From Rotaria macrura (lineage: Eukaryota > Rotifera > Eurotatoria > Philodinida > Philodinidae): a stretch of 64,000 nucleotides of DNA. The DNA lies in contig OENT01000482.1 in assembly GCA_900239685.1 (NCBI GenBank), positions 44,929 to 108,928 on the forward strand, given 5' to 3'. The notes under the pieces were generated by a model. It saw only the letters and a program-made list of their open reading frames with translations. It ran no database searches and had not been told where the DNA came from. Made by a program: the position numbers and the translations under genes. Shown in pieces: positions 50,650-63,884 of the stretch; position 1 is the first letter of the stretch; every line of letters begins with the position of its first letter.

Positions 50650-51968
50650 ATGTCAACCACAGAAGTTTGTGTAGGTCTAACAGAATATCTTGCAAAATCA
50701 CTATTGAATGATCATGATACGTTTCTGTTCGATTGTGATGGTGTTATTTGGAATCTACCTGATGTGTTTACGGGAGCAGTTGAATTGTTGAATTATTTGA
50801 CAGATCAAGTATGAGAATGTTAAAAATTGTTTTGTAAGATTTTTGGAAATTGATTTCTTTTCTTTCATTCTTTTTTAATGAAGGGTAAACGATTGTTTTT
50901 TGTTACGAATAACTCAACGAAAACACAAGATGATTATTCAAAGCGTTTGCATGATATTGGATATAAAGCTAAATCAGTAGGATGAAGTTTGACAATGAAA
51001 CAATAGGAATAATAAAGTTTTGAATTAGGAGCAAATTATTTGTACGGCATGGCTTACTGCTCAACATTTAAAATCCATCAATTTCAAAGGAAAATGTTAT
51101 GTAGTTGGCATGCAATCAATGAAACATGAATTAGAACGAGAAGGTTTTCATATTTGCGGTGGTATTGGTGTAAGTACAAACAATGATAGTACGACTGAAT
51201 ATTGTTGTTCTTTTTCTTTTCTATACATCTAGCCCGATCCAGTACCTTCTGATGCTAGTGCAATCAAAAAAGATGGACTTGAATTGGATAAAGATGTGTG
51301 TATCTTGCAGATTAGCATTTGTTTCTATATTAATTTCTTTATTGCACTATGATCATTCAGGTGGATTGTGTGATATCGGCTCTTGATCTACATATAAGCT
51401 ACATTAAAATTCTTAAAGCTGCAACGTATCTCAATCGACCAAATGTTCTTTTCTTAGCCACTAATGATGATGCTAGTCTTCCGCAAAATGATGAAATAGT
51501 CATGCCAGGTCAGCATGATACCGACGACATATCATAAATTCTATCAGTAAATTTTAGGTGCGGGTTCTATTCTGGCGTCTGTAGCAGCTGCATCATGTCG
51601 TCCACCTACCATACTTGGTAAACCGCATCGAGCTATGTTTGATGCTATTCGTTCAACATTTCCAGATGTTGATCCTAAACGAACAGTTATGATTGGTGAT
51701 CGGTACGATTAGATAAAATATTTTCAACTTATAACTGAAACATCATTTATACTTGATGTTTAGTGTTGAAACAGATATTGTATTTGGTAATCGACAAGGT
51801 ACAACAACTCTGCTTGTATTTAGTGGAGCAACAAGTGAGAATTATTTGGATACTCTCAAACAAGAAGTTGAAGAGAAAAAAATCGAACGAGATATTTTGC
51901 CTGATTTCTGTGTGAAAGATGTCGGCCGATTTCTTGAATTACTTAAATCAAATTTACAGCAATCATAA
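50650..51968 (+). CDS. HAD-family phosphatase, PGP/PDXP type
   Basis: Cytosolic C2-capped haloacid dehalogenase phosphatase of the phosphoglycolate / pyridoxal-phosphate phosphatase group. Seven exons: 50650-50808, 50884-50976, 51029-51169, 51233-51295, 51361-51508, 51558-51702, 51764-51968; 954 nt, 317 aa (human PGP 321, PDXP 296). HAD motif I is FLFDCDGVIW with nucleophile Asp28 and acid/base Asp30; motif II is FFVTNNSTK; the cap segment CVISALDLHISYIKILKAATYL follows; motif III Lys is in TILGKPH and motif IV is MIGDRVETDIVFG. All catalytic residues are present. Length is nearer PGP, but substrate-specificity residues in the cap cannot be judged without alignment, so I leave the symbol open. 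An AATAAA lies about 35 bp after the stop. The exon 4 donor is GTGTGT, slightly unusual. Confidence 0.93.
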
Positions 51969-54900
51969 TTATGCGATCTAGTTCAATTGGATCCTTAGGA
52001 ATAAAAAGCAAAATAATAAAAGAAGAGAATATTTATTTGATGTGTTGATGCGTCAATCTTATATTTTTTTTGTTCCTCAATAAACTTTGGTGACTTTACA
52101 AGTGAACTTTATTAAAAATATCTTATAAGAAAGCTACACGTTTTTTTTCTGAATGTTTAATTGAAAAGATGAAATTTCTATTAACGTGTTGAGTTAAGTC
52201 GTAAATAGAATTTCGAAGAAAAAAAAAAGTATCTGCGACATTGATGACATTAATGATCGTTAAAAAATAAATGTTATATCGTAGGTTATAAATCTTATAA
52301 TGGTGCACAATCATTTAGTACACAAATTCATTTTGAAACCTGTATTATGATATGAAAATGTATGATTTCGATAGTTGGTCAATCATTTAATGAATTGCCA
52401 GGATAATCGACGATGAAATACGTACAAGTCATTGTATTTTTATGTATTCAAGAAGAGCTATCTTCAAATGTTTATCGTCAGAGTACACATGTCATGTATT
52501 TAATAAGCAAACTTAAATAGATTTGTAGCACAGGATTTACTTAAATACAATAAAGACGTTAATCTGTAGAAAATCAAATGATTTCGAATTAATTATCTTT
52601 ACTATAGTGTTATCAACGTATCTTTTGTATTTATGTTCAACTTACTGATATTGGATGCTATTGAAAAGTGGATCGATTGAAATAAGAATAGAAAATGTAC
52701 AATCCTATGTATAAAACTCTGAACGTATCAAGAGAGAACAACTTATGAAGATACATGATTAATAGAAGTAGAATGTTTTGAAAGAAAATTTTCATTGAAA
52801 ATTATTCTGCTAGCAAGACTAGCAGATATATTTTAAAATGCACTGAATCAATTCATATTCGTGGGGGATGACATGTGCTGCATGATTAGACTGTATTTCG
52901 TGAATTTTTATTAAAAATATCGTATTTAATTTTTAGTTTGACCTACAATTGTTCGATGTCTTTTTACTAATCTATCGTTGGTTTTACTAAGTACAAATTC
53001 TTTCATTACAATGAAAAAATTACACTCATAACAGAAATCAATGAAGTGTATTCTCTTGAAACATCTCAAGCTTCTTCTCTGATCCCAAAATTTTGACTTT
53101 CATAATTTTAAATCAAGTAGATATTAAACAACATCAATATCGTCAGTGTTCATACGACTACTAACATTGAAACATTGAATGAATCGTAGGAAAGTTTTCG
53201 AAAATGATTCGAAGAGGTAGAATATTGCAACAGTATTCTTAACAATATTTTACAATTTTCTCCATTATTACTCAAGTGTTAATAGACATATTTTTCAAGA
53301 AAACTGTACGAATAGAAAATGATTGAAATGCCTAAGAACTATGTATTGTTCTTGGATAAGTCTCAGCTATTGAGTGGTAACTATATCAGAATAAAAAAAT
53401 CTATAGTTTTGTTCAGACTTGACTTATTCAAATGATAGCATACGAATCAGCATCAAAGTGTCTTCACATGCTAATCTACACCTCTTGTTTCTCGTGAATG
53501 AAAGACTGTCGCTGTGCTATGCTGTGCGTTGGAACAGTGCGTGGTAGTAGAAGTTTGCACTGCGAATATCAGTTATACCCTTGTCCACAACATCATTTCG
53601 ATCTCATAACTTAAACATCAAAATAGATATTTTAGAATATGAATTGCAAGGACATATGTAAATAATCGAGTTCAATTAGCACTCTTATTTGACTAAAACT
53701 GAAATAAATAAGTATGTCATATCCTAGTTGGGTGTGGGTGTGGGTGTGACTGTAAATATTCTCATGATTCCAAACAAAATACGTAAAAAAATGAGAATTA
53801 CACATATACTAAATAAAAATTACTGTTACAGAATGTAAATATTAAAGCTAGTTTTCGTTTTTATCAAGACGAGTCTTACGCTTACTGTCGTTTATCAATC
53901 CTGTTCAGTGATCATTTAAACTGATCTGAAAATTTGATTGATCAATTCATCAAAAAGTGTTTCTTTTCTATCGATTACGATGGCTGCATTAACGATCGAT
54001 TATGGGTACCAACAGAAAATATCTAAAATTTTTTTTTGAGAAAAAACCTATCAATACAATCTATATGAGATGAGAGATGAATAGTTTCACTTATAAAATT
54101 TCTTAGAGAAAAAAGTACATGCGGTGAGAGATTTAATTGTTAACAAGAATTGAGAAAGATATCAAAGATCGTATTTTCGTGAACTTTCAGACACATGTTG
54201 ACACGTTTTTCGTCTACGTCGAAATTTTAAGGGGAATATATGAATTAATCGTTCTTTTTTATGGATTTTTCAACTTAAGTATTCACAATATTTTCCAAAT
54301 AAACAATCGAATCATTGGATATTGTGTCTTATTGGTCATTCAGCATTTTCGATATGAAATCATGAAAAAAACAAATGAGAAATACGTTGGATACACATTG
54401 ATCTCGGCATTTTTATTGTGAGAATTTCAAGTTATCATTTTATTTTTATGGCAAGTTATAACAACTATAAGATTTTCTATTTTGAAGCTAATGAAACTCC
54501 TCTCAAGTCATCTGACTTCATGATTATGCTTTTACTACTTAAAACATGCTTTCTAGTGTTAGTAGTGCCAGATCTGTTGATAAATCTAATGAATCAAAGT
54601 CACTAGCCATTTGATTTGAAATCAAAAATAATTATTTCAGTGGTTCTACACCAACAATGAAGATATATGTTCGTCATAAATCAAGCAAATTCTGTAGTGA
54701 GACTGTCAATTTTAGAATAAAAGATGATATTTCAATCAATGGAAGAATCAATTTTTCGTCCTACATTTCAAACGGAATAATACGTGTATTACAAAATAAT
54801 TCACACTGATGGTATTTTAGATGTGCATCATTAGATTATGTATTCAAATACTAATGAATGTGATTCATAATTGCAATTCTGCTAAAGTAATTCAATCGAA

Positions 54901-57900
54901 GATTATCGTGCATTATGTTTATTGCAAATCACTTGTTCTTCTAAAATGTTCATCGTTCAATTGTGAAAATGAGATACCATTTTTATCATTGGATTGGAAT
55001 TTAGTCTTTTTTGGCAACTTCACTAAAAAAAAAGTAACGTTTTACTTAAAACAATATATCTGAAGGAGACACTGAAATCGAATTTCATCGTGCATGGATA
55101 GCTGACGACCAGAGAACAGCATCTATGAAACAGTAAGTGAGCAACAGTAAGTAGTTCTATGTTTGATACTTGCAATGCATACAACACCATTGTTTCGATG
55201 AACAGTATCACGAAGAGTTCAAATCAAAAAAAAAATTGTTGAAAGACTAAGGGTTATTTTGACAAAAACTTTTCATAGATCCAACAGTTAACATAGTCAT
55301 ACTGAGATCATCGACTGACCTACGCAAAGAACTTAAACTGATTCGGTAAAATTCATAGTTAAAGTAATCCATTCCACTTATTCCTCATGATACTATATAG
55401 TATTATTAAGCATTAATTTCTTGTTTGATATGTTTGATCTTCTTTATTCATTTTAAAATCAAAATTTTTCTCTTAATCCGAAATAAACACAATCGTGTAA
55501 TATTTTTCTTATGACTAACACAGTAGACGCTACTTGCCCTCTGTATGCTTTTACCGAACGCATTGAAAATAAATTTCGTTAAGTTCTTCTTTTCAAGTGT
55601 ATAATCAATCGTAGAAGATTAGTTTACGATGAAAAAAAAACCATAACTCGGTTATGTATCAAAATCAAACATCAATGTCAGTTAGTTTTACCTGAGTATT
55701 GAAATACGCATTTTTTTGTTCTGTTGAGGAAAGTAAAAATTGACCATACTTTCCCATGTTTTATTGTTGATTACTTTTTTTTTTCTTATGAAACTTATAT
55801 GAACGAATACTCCATCGTGCATAATTAATTTTTAAATGCCTTCGATAATTTGTCACGTTTATGACAGAATGGCATCTACGATCAATAAAAAAATGAATAA
55901 AAAACGAATGTTACATCAATTTATAGTTTGCCATCATCAAACGATATTAATCTAAGCGAATAAATAATAGTCAGTACAACATATGACGCCCACATGCAAT
56001 ACTTGAACGTTCGTCACACATTCAGCGAATTATATAGAGAATAGATCATCGAATTACAAAAGAAGTATCATATTTCTAATTCAAATAGAATTAAACATGC
56101 AAAACGCAGGTAACGTACAGACATGACTTTTCAAAACGATTTTCATAGATCTAAAATGATCGTTTCGTATTTGAAAATATCACTTGGGATATCAAAGAAA
56201 CAATGTTCATTTGTATTTCAAGTTACCACTAGTATTTTAAATGCTAAAAAATGTTTCCAATAATGAAATACGATAAGAGAAAACGAGCCCTTTCAAGCTA
56301 CGTTTACATAAAAAACGTGAATTTCGTCGACAATCCTCACGTTTTTTTTCGTTATTATTAAATAACAAACGGCATAGATCAATACAAGATATAGAAAATT
56401 TGAGTGCTCAGCTTCAATCATACTGGTTGATCGTTAGCCATTTTGGCTGTATAATTGATTTGTATCATCATGATGAACACATATTTCATCCAAATATCCT
56501 TCGATGTGCATCACGTCGAAACATCCAGAATAAAACCTATGAGGAAGATTCAGAGATCTTTTTTTCATTTGATCTTCTATGTTGTATTAAGTCAAGATCC
56601 TTAGACATGAAATTTTATCATACTATGGTAGTTGATTTTTCAAATCATTCACCCCTAGAAACAACAGAAGAATTATTAACAAATATGACTCATAACATCA
56701 ATACGAATTATGAATATTTCTTCTCGGGAATATTAACTTATCGCTCACACAAAAGAGAAAAGAAGAACTCATTAAATCTCATGTAAATAATTTTTGTATT
56801 TTATGTAATTGCGAATTTTTCATTATCCTTTCATACATGTATTCATTATTACGAAGTTTTTGTGTGCATATTTTTTTCATGGACGAAATCTCTTCAAGTA
56901 ATATTTTATGGATAGGTGAATCCAAAGATGGTTCGTTTATTGAGTCGAAAATCAGAATAAAAAAATCGTCAATAGTTAACTGTTTTTTCATTATTTACTT
57001 GAGTATAATTTATTGATCTTAGATATTGATAAATGCGGTTGAAAACGTGAATTATATCAATTTCGTTTTTAGCTTTGAAAAATTTTTTTTTTTGTACTAC
57101 TATTTATTATTATTTTTTGCTCATATTTTTTTGAGTAGACGAATGACGAAAACATTAGGCAGTACAAAGTTTTATCTTCAATTTCTTGTACCCTACTAGT
57201 AGACGAAGTGAAGAAAGACAAAAACAACTATTTGACGCTAGATAAACTTAATTTTTTGTAAACCACTGTTCCCACCTGCATGTAACGACGATATTATAGT
57301 CGGATAGAGAAAAGAAAAAGTTCTTATGTCAACTAATGTAATATTTACATTTTCGCGATAATTCTGTTTCATTATTGTACTATGATTTGTTTGAAAGTAT
57401 GATAAATTCATACACTAGACGCTTTCATACATGAATATTTGTATGAAAAATATTATTATTAGTTAAATACAAGATGTTTTTATTCTTAGTTATGTTGCTT
57501 GAGTACGTTTGCTCGTTCACTGTAAATTATGTAATGGAAATAATTAGTATTGATACAGATTTGTGTGCTGTATACAACATGCTAGAAAGCAGCTTTACAA
57601 ACAGACTGAAAAAAAGACGAAGAGAAAACGAAAGAAAAAAAGATGAGAAAAAAATAGAATAATGATCATACAAAGCAATTCACACATTCATTCATCTTTC
57701 TATCAGTCAACATTTTCGTATTGGTCCGCTTCTCTGCTTTTCCAGTATTATTTGATAAAATTTTTATCCAGATGTGTATATTCTTGCAGAGAGTTATTGC
57801 GAGGGTGTCTGAGAGCAAAAAAAAAGGATACAAATACACTAGTTAAAATGGAGCGAGAGACAAACAATTATAAGAGAATTCGAATGTGCAAGGCTTCTAA

Positions 57901-58072
57901 TAGATGTCTTTTTCTTCTTTCATCTGTGTATAGTTTAGTTTTTTATCACATCATAGGCTAGTTACTTCAGTGTTACAAACGTGCACAGTTGACGCTACCT
58001 ATACCTCTGCTATTCTCATACACTATTTATTATACTTTTATATTTAGTTCATTGATCATATTCAATTGTACA
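51969..58072. other. 6.1-kb region without an assignable gene
   Basis: The longest stretch without a supported gene. Co-linear plus-strand ORFs at 54137-54421, 54418-54606 and about 54650-54810 (preceded by a TTATTTCAG acceptor-like signal) encode hydrophobic or ordinary-looking peptides, and 56400-56786 encodes a 128-codon ORF; none shows a motif I know, and I could not join them in frame. They could be a decayed gene or chance. A TTTTTTCT-rich and polyadenine background and a GGGTGT repeat near 53728-53747 are also present. Confidence 0.4.
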
Positions 58073-60387
58073 ATGTCTAGAAGAGTTGATATTGTATTTT
58101 GTATTGATCTCACATCTTCGATGACGTGTGACTGGGGTAAAGTTCGTGACATGATTTTGGATATAAGTAACACGGTATTAGACAATCAAAACGGTGTCCG
58201 TATTGGTCTTATCAAATTCCGATCTTACTTTGATGAATACAATTTTATAGCACATGCATTTAGTACCAACATTAATAATATTACCCACGAGTTATTCGCT
58301 GATGAACCCGGTGGACTTTGTCCGGATGGATATGAAGCAGTGGGTAAGGCACATTTTTGTTCTCAAATGATTCACATTAAGCTTTCTGAATTACGTCTTT
58401 CTTCTTAATGGCCATGTGATTCTTTTTCCTCGTCCTTGTTTTTGTTCACTTCGTTTCTAACAAAAAAACGCTTTCTCTCTATGTCTTCGCCCATTTTTTC
58501 CTTCCTGTTCTAGCTAAAATTAAAACTATGAAAAAAAAAACGGTGAGTCAATCATAATATTATAATAATACTATGGTTGCATTTTGTGACTATGTAGTTA
58601 GGATTAGAATATTTTTTTGGTGAATATTTTATTTTTGGAGACAAATACTAAACGTCAAACAGTTCAGACTGATTCAATACTTTCTCACAGATGTTTTTTT
58701 TTCACAATTTCTTCATTATAGAGTCGATAGTGTGCTTCTGTACAATATGACAGCAGTAAATTAGTATAGGAAAAAAAAGATTGAGAAACAATTCAAGATT
58801 TAACTACCAGTGCTATTATGATATTCTTATTCATTAAGCTATGAATTAGCAATTAAGCTTTTGCTCCAATACAAACCATTGATAATGACTTTTGATTTTA
58901 CTTCTCAGACTCTTTTTCCATACTTTCAATATGAATATAGTACGAGTGATACAAAAATTTGAGATTTCAAATGTGAAATTTTACTTCCATAGAACTCTTT
59001 GAAACAAACCCTAAAATTAATACCATGCGTAAGACGATTATATCTCACATTAAATATTTATCACACACAACTTTGTATTGTGTTATTTCGATTGGTTTCT
59101 TTTTAATGTTCTCGATAAACCAATATTGCCCTATTTTTTTGTCATGACGATCAAACGAAATTCCGTTGAAGTGTCATTAGAAGAGTTTTTGTTTGAACTA
59201 CATTCATTGTATTGTAGAGATCACATATGATAATAAGATCGATTACAAACGAAAACACTATGTATACAGAATTTCTTTTGTCTATTATTTTGATGTTTTG
59301 ATCTCGTGGAAATATTTGATAGTCTCATAAATGATGAGTCCAGTTCAAAGATGTATTTTTACAGATTACTGACACGAAGCATTTTATTTGAATGCAATCT
59401 TTGTCAAATACTTTTCCCGAGCTCAATGTACTCCATATAATACATAAATTCTGGGAAACTCAGTATCTCAAATAAGAATATTTCGCTGTGTTGACACAAT
59501 TCAAATTGTTATTTTCAAATAATCATGCTTTAATAATACTACAAAGTTTCATACTTAAGGAAATGCTTTTTTTTATACGTTATTCTACCGACGAACAAGA
59601 TACGACTAGAGAACCGATGAACGGCTCGTAGTAATTCTTGTCAATTTACATATCAGATATAATTGAAAAATGCATTTAGAATTGTAATATTCATTAAATG
59701 AAAAACATGTTTGCTAGCCATTCACATGACGATAATTTCAACGAATATTTTGTACATATTTCAATGTTAGATTAATGATTTTAGGAGATGCTTTACACGC
59801 AGCTCTCAATCTCGCATGGCATGTTGATGTATGTTAAATATTTGTAGCTTGATAAGAATTTATTTGAATTTTTCAGTATGATGATCAACTAATGAACAAT
59901 AAACTTGTCATATTAATTACTGATGGTGCTCCGAATGGTCTTTTCACGCCATTAAATGGTGAAGATCCTTGGGAAATATCAAAACGATTTCAGACATCAA
60001 AAATAACCTTAGCCGTTGTTGGTGTTGGCGGAAGTATTGTTGAATGTGATGATTTTTACTGTGCATTAGCTAAAAATACAGGTCAGAACAAATTTTTTCG
60101 GTTACTTAAATATTCACAAGTTTGTCTTTTTGAAAAATTTAGACGGTGCTTATATTCCATTTGTTAATGCTCAACGTATACTTGAGCGTGTTATTCGATG
60201 GGTGATTGAGAAGGGGATAACATTTCAACAAGCATTTAGTAATTTTCCAATCAAGTGTATCGAAAAAAATTCATCATTTAAATATTCATACATGGAAGAT
60301 CGAGTTATTCGTATGATCGATGAATGTCAAACAATCAATGATGTTCGAAAGTCATTTTTTCCAGTCAACTATTCATTTCGTTTGTAA
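58073..60387 (+). CDS. VWA-domain protein, intracellular
   Basis: Four exons, 58073-58343, 59785-59828, 59877-60081, 60143-60387; 765 nt, 254 aa, nearly all a single von Willebrand factor A domain. It opens with VDIVFCIDLTSSM, the MIDAS loop with Asp12, Thr14 and Ser16 (DxTxS instead of the usual DxSxS), then VRIGLIKFRSY, GYEAVGDALHAALNLA, LVILITDGAPNG (third MIDAS acidic residue), ITLAVVGVGGSI and a C-terminal helix region RILERVIRWVIEKG. No signal peptide or membrane segment precedes the domain, so it is probably intracellular, similar to VWA regions of alpha-kinase (VwkA-like) or TerY-like proteins; partners are unknown. The first intron is 1441 bp. Upstream in-frame sequence to 57989 is open, but the ATG at 58073 directly precedes the domain. 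Confidence 0.88.
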
Positions 60388-62500
60388 AAAAAATCATTCG
60401 TCCATGAACATTTAGTTATATTTTTCAACTATTGCTAAAGATCCAACATGTCTCTTATGCATTCATTCAGATTATTTTACAATCAATTCCATCTATTAGA
60501 TCTTCTTTTTTATTTCTCGTTTTAACAATCTTCTTAACTAATTGCAATAGATTTTCTTTGTTCTAGAATATTGATGTTAGTTTTTGTGTTGCGAGTAAGA
60601 TTGTATTTCTAACAAAACAAAAATGATAATCAACATAGGTCAAAAATTGTATGAGAGCTTTTTGAGTGAACCAATTTACTTATGTGTCTTCGAGTTTAGC
60701 ACAGTACGTTTTTTAGTTAAATTTTTTGTTTCAAAACTACTGGCGGCACGTGGTAGCGCTACTAATTTATATTTTTATTCCTTTCATGAATATATGTTCA
60801 TAATACTTTTTAACACCTGTAATTTTCGATCGTCGTATTCATGATAATAAAATACGTATTTAGTGTAGGAATCTGTTCTCCATTGTTCATTTTTGAATAA
60901 TATAAAGTTTTTAATAACGAAGCATTTATGTCCCTTTTCTACTAGTAAATATCATAATCATCATATCAGAAGAAACACAATCGCAAAAACAAACAACAGT
61001 ATTCATACACTGATATCTATAAAAAAAATCTACAATATTGTTGATAGACTTATTCTTATATTCTTTTTATTAAATAAATTCTTTCGATTGAGCTCATTGA
61101 ATAGTTCGAGAAAAGTGTCAACACTTTTGAATATAAAACACATCTATAGATTTGAATACTCGAATGTTAAGTCAAAATCAAGCGAGATCAATATCATGTA
61201 TATGAATTGATGATAAGAAAAATTATCGAGTAATATATCTCAGTAGGCCAAGAAATTAACTTTTAGAAATATTGTTATCTTATATCATGTGATATAGTTA
61301 CTAGTTTAAGATTTATCGTTTGCAGAAATGTTTTAATAGAACATGAAAAGAATGTCATTTTATATGTGATAGTTATTGTTATACGAGCTTGAAATATAAT
61401 GGTATAATTCCATCTAGAATCTATGAAACGATATAAGAGACGATGTTCTCCTATTTCAAGATTAAAGAAACCTGTCTGAGATTAATTTGAGATTGAAAAG
61501 AACGTTCAAGAATCTCTTTTTTTCCATTCATACTTAATATCGAAAGTCACTGATTGACATTGGCATTTGAACGAGTTACCCAATTATTCATCGTCTCTTT
61601 TTGCCGTTCTACTACAGCTGTAAGAGAATAGATAACTACACGCTGTTAGGGTTTTATGGCATACTCCTTATCGCTTCATTTTAAACCACAAAAAAGAAAC
61701 TTTTAAGAAGCATATTGAATTTTCAAAATTAACAACACTTCAACTTCTCATTAGCATACAATAAGTTTACTGTCGAATAATATTTTAGATCCTTTACAAA
61801 AGCAAAAACACAAAGATTTTAGATAATAGTACATCTTAACAATCATTCGAAAAATAAATGTTCATGTGCTACTTTCATCGTAGTACTTAAGTATCTAACG
61901 ATACAATCAAATTGTTACTCGAATATCTTTGCTTTAGCTTCGGGAAGCCTTAACAACATTAGTTATTTTCATTTTTATTCAACTGTTCTTGTTATGAGTG
62001 TGTAGGCAAGTTGACAAAGAAGATTTAACTGTGTTCTCTTGTTCTTCAGTAAATATTTGATTTTATATGCATGATAATAATTGAATAGTATAGATGCGTT
62101 GTTTGTTATGATACAGTAATAAAACGATCATGAAAAGTACGTCATGTATTTTGAAGATATGTGAATTTCATGACAAAGTTGCGCACGTACAGCAGAAAAG
62201 CATAATAAAATATTTTTTTAATCGAATGAGACTCATAAAATTATCGAGCTGTTTTTTTTTATATGAATGATACAATAGCATATCGCATGACCGTATCAAA
62301 GAAACGTGGAAGTACTTCTGTAATACACTGCTTTAATTCAAATATTGAAAGTAAGATTATCAGATTTTTTTATGTTTTTTACAGAGAACACTTCACTGAA
62401 TTTCTATTCGTCTTTAATATGTCTAATTGCGTTTCTGTTATGGATCGAAATGAAAATTATGATCAATCCTTCTTAACATTTCTACTTATTTTTATCACAT
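60388..62500. other. Spacer downstream of the VWA gene
   Basis: About 2.1 kb of AT-rich sequence including the VWA gene 3' UTR. Small ORFs at 60623-60844 and 60893-61210 look like chance reading frames. Nothing else recognised. Confidence 0.5.
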
Positions 62501-62523
62501 CTTCATCATTCATTGATACGGAA

Positions 62524-63632
62524 TTAAATGCATTGGTATCTTTTGAAATAAATGTTGCAATCAACATGTAAATACAAATAAGTGCTAACTAATAGAACAG
62601 TTGTATAAATAAGTAACGAACGAGCGATTCTAATTGAATTGTGAACATAATCAATATGTTTACTTAAAATTAGATTTGCAATGGAATAAATAACAATCTG
62701 TATTGAATGAAGAAATGACATCGCAGCTCCTAATGATGAAGCCTGTTTATATTTCGATTTCAGATAAGTTACAGATGCTTGATTGTAAGCATCAAGAGAC
62801 ATCTCAACGATAGATGCGTCAAATTCTACCGATAATATTGAACTTTTTATCATATCATTAAAATGAAATACGAACAAAGTTCTAAGTCGCTTACCTAGAT
62901 TAGAACTAACAACAAGAATTCGTAACCAATCGAAATGATTCAAGTAACGTCTTGCAACTTGTGGAACTATTCCGTGTTCAATACAGCATCGCGAACCAAG
63001 TGCTCATGAGTATGTAATGAATAACAAAATAAATTTTTGAATTGTAAATACTATGCCTGCATCAACATAAACCGACCGAAGAAAAAGTGTAAGCGCATTG
63101 ATAACTGCTCTTTAACAATTCGAATTCTATTGAATTAGATGTGGTTTAAATAGATATTCTAAATAGAAATAATGCTACAAGAAATTCATAATAGTTAATA
63201 GAAAACATGAATTGAAGAATCCATCTTTCGTATTTTTAAGAAAGTTACCTCCCAGCAGTATCAGCCAGAATAACACGTCGCATAGATTTAACCATACCAC
63301 ATTCTATACCAGATATATAGCGCATTGGTTTTAGCACATCAGTACGAGAATTATCGTAATAATTTAAATCTTTTGATTTTTATACATCTACGATGTAAAC
63401 AATCATACATTGAAATGCTTGATGAAGACCAATGAATGAGTATCTCAACATTCTCGAATGTAGGTAATGATGTATCAGATTTATATGCAACTTGATCATA
63501 AGAATTTGTAGTAAATGTAATTATAGCACCATTAAATGCTTCGACATCAAATTTCTCAAGAATGATAGCAACTGAATACATAAAAATATTTCGTTTCTTT
63601 CGAATAGAGAAAAGTATTGGTTCACGACACAT
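62524..63632 (-). CDS. Possible exons of an unrecognised gene, may extend past the window
   Basis: Minus-strand reading frames with protein-like composition: 63632-63351 (ILEKFDVEAFNGAIITF, YKSDTSLPTFENVEILIHW), about 63350-63250 (LKPMRYISGIECGMVKSM, ending at an AG|GTAAC donor-like signal), about 63005-62930 (CCIEHGIVPQVARR, NHFDWLRILVVSSN, ending at a G|GTAAGC donor-like signal), and 62880-62524 (SVTYLKSKYKQASSLG then hydrophobic stretches). The HFDW-x-LVVSSN block slightly resembles the ligand-binding region of ANF-receptor/class C GPCR proteins, but I could not join the pieces in phase. It may be a pseudogene or a gene whose remaining exons lie beyond the right edge. Confidence 0.3.
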
Positions 63633-63884
63633 TTAAATCTTTCCATATTCCCATCCTCTTTAACAATAAAGTTAAAGAAAAAGAGCTGCTAGTAAAAATG
63701 ACCATCGAGATGACTAAATTTAATGCAATACAATAATTCTCTATCGAAAAATCTATCCTAAAAATAGAAAATTACATTTATTTTTGAATGTGTACAAGGA
63801 CGAGCTTTGTTTCTACGTAGTACAAATGTTTATCGAAACGAAATAGAAAAATCGAGTAGCAGTCTTATGATGATTTTATAGTTC

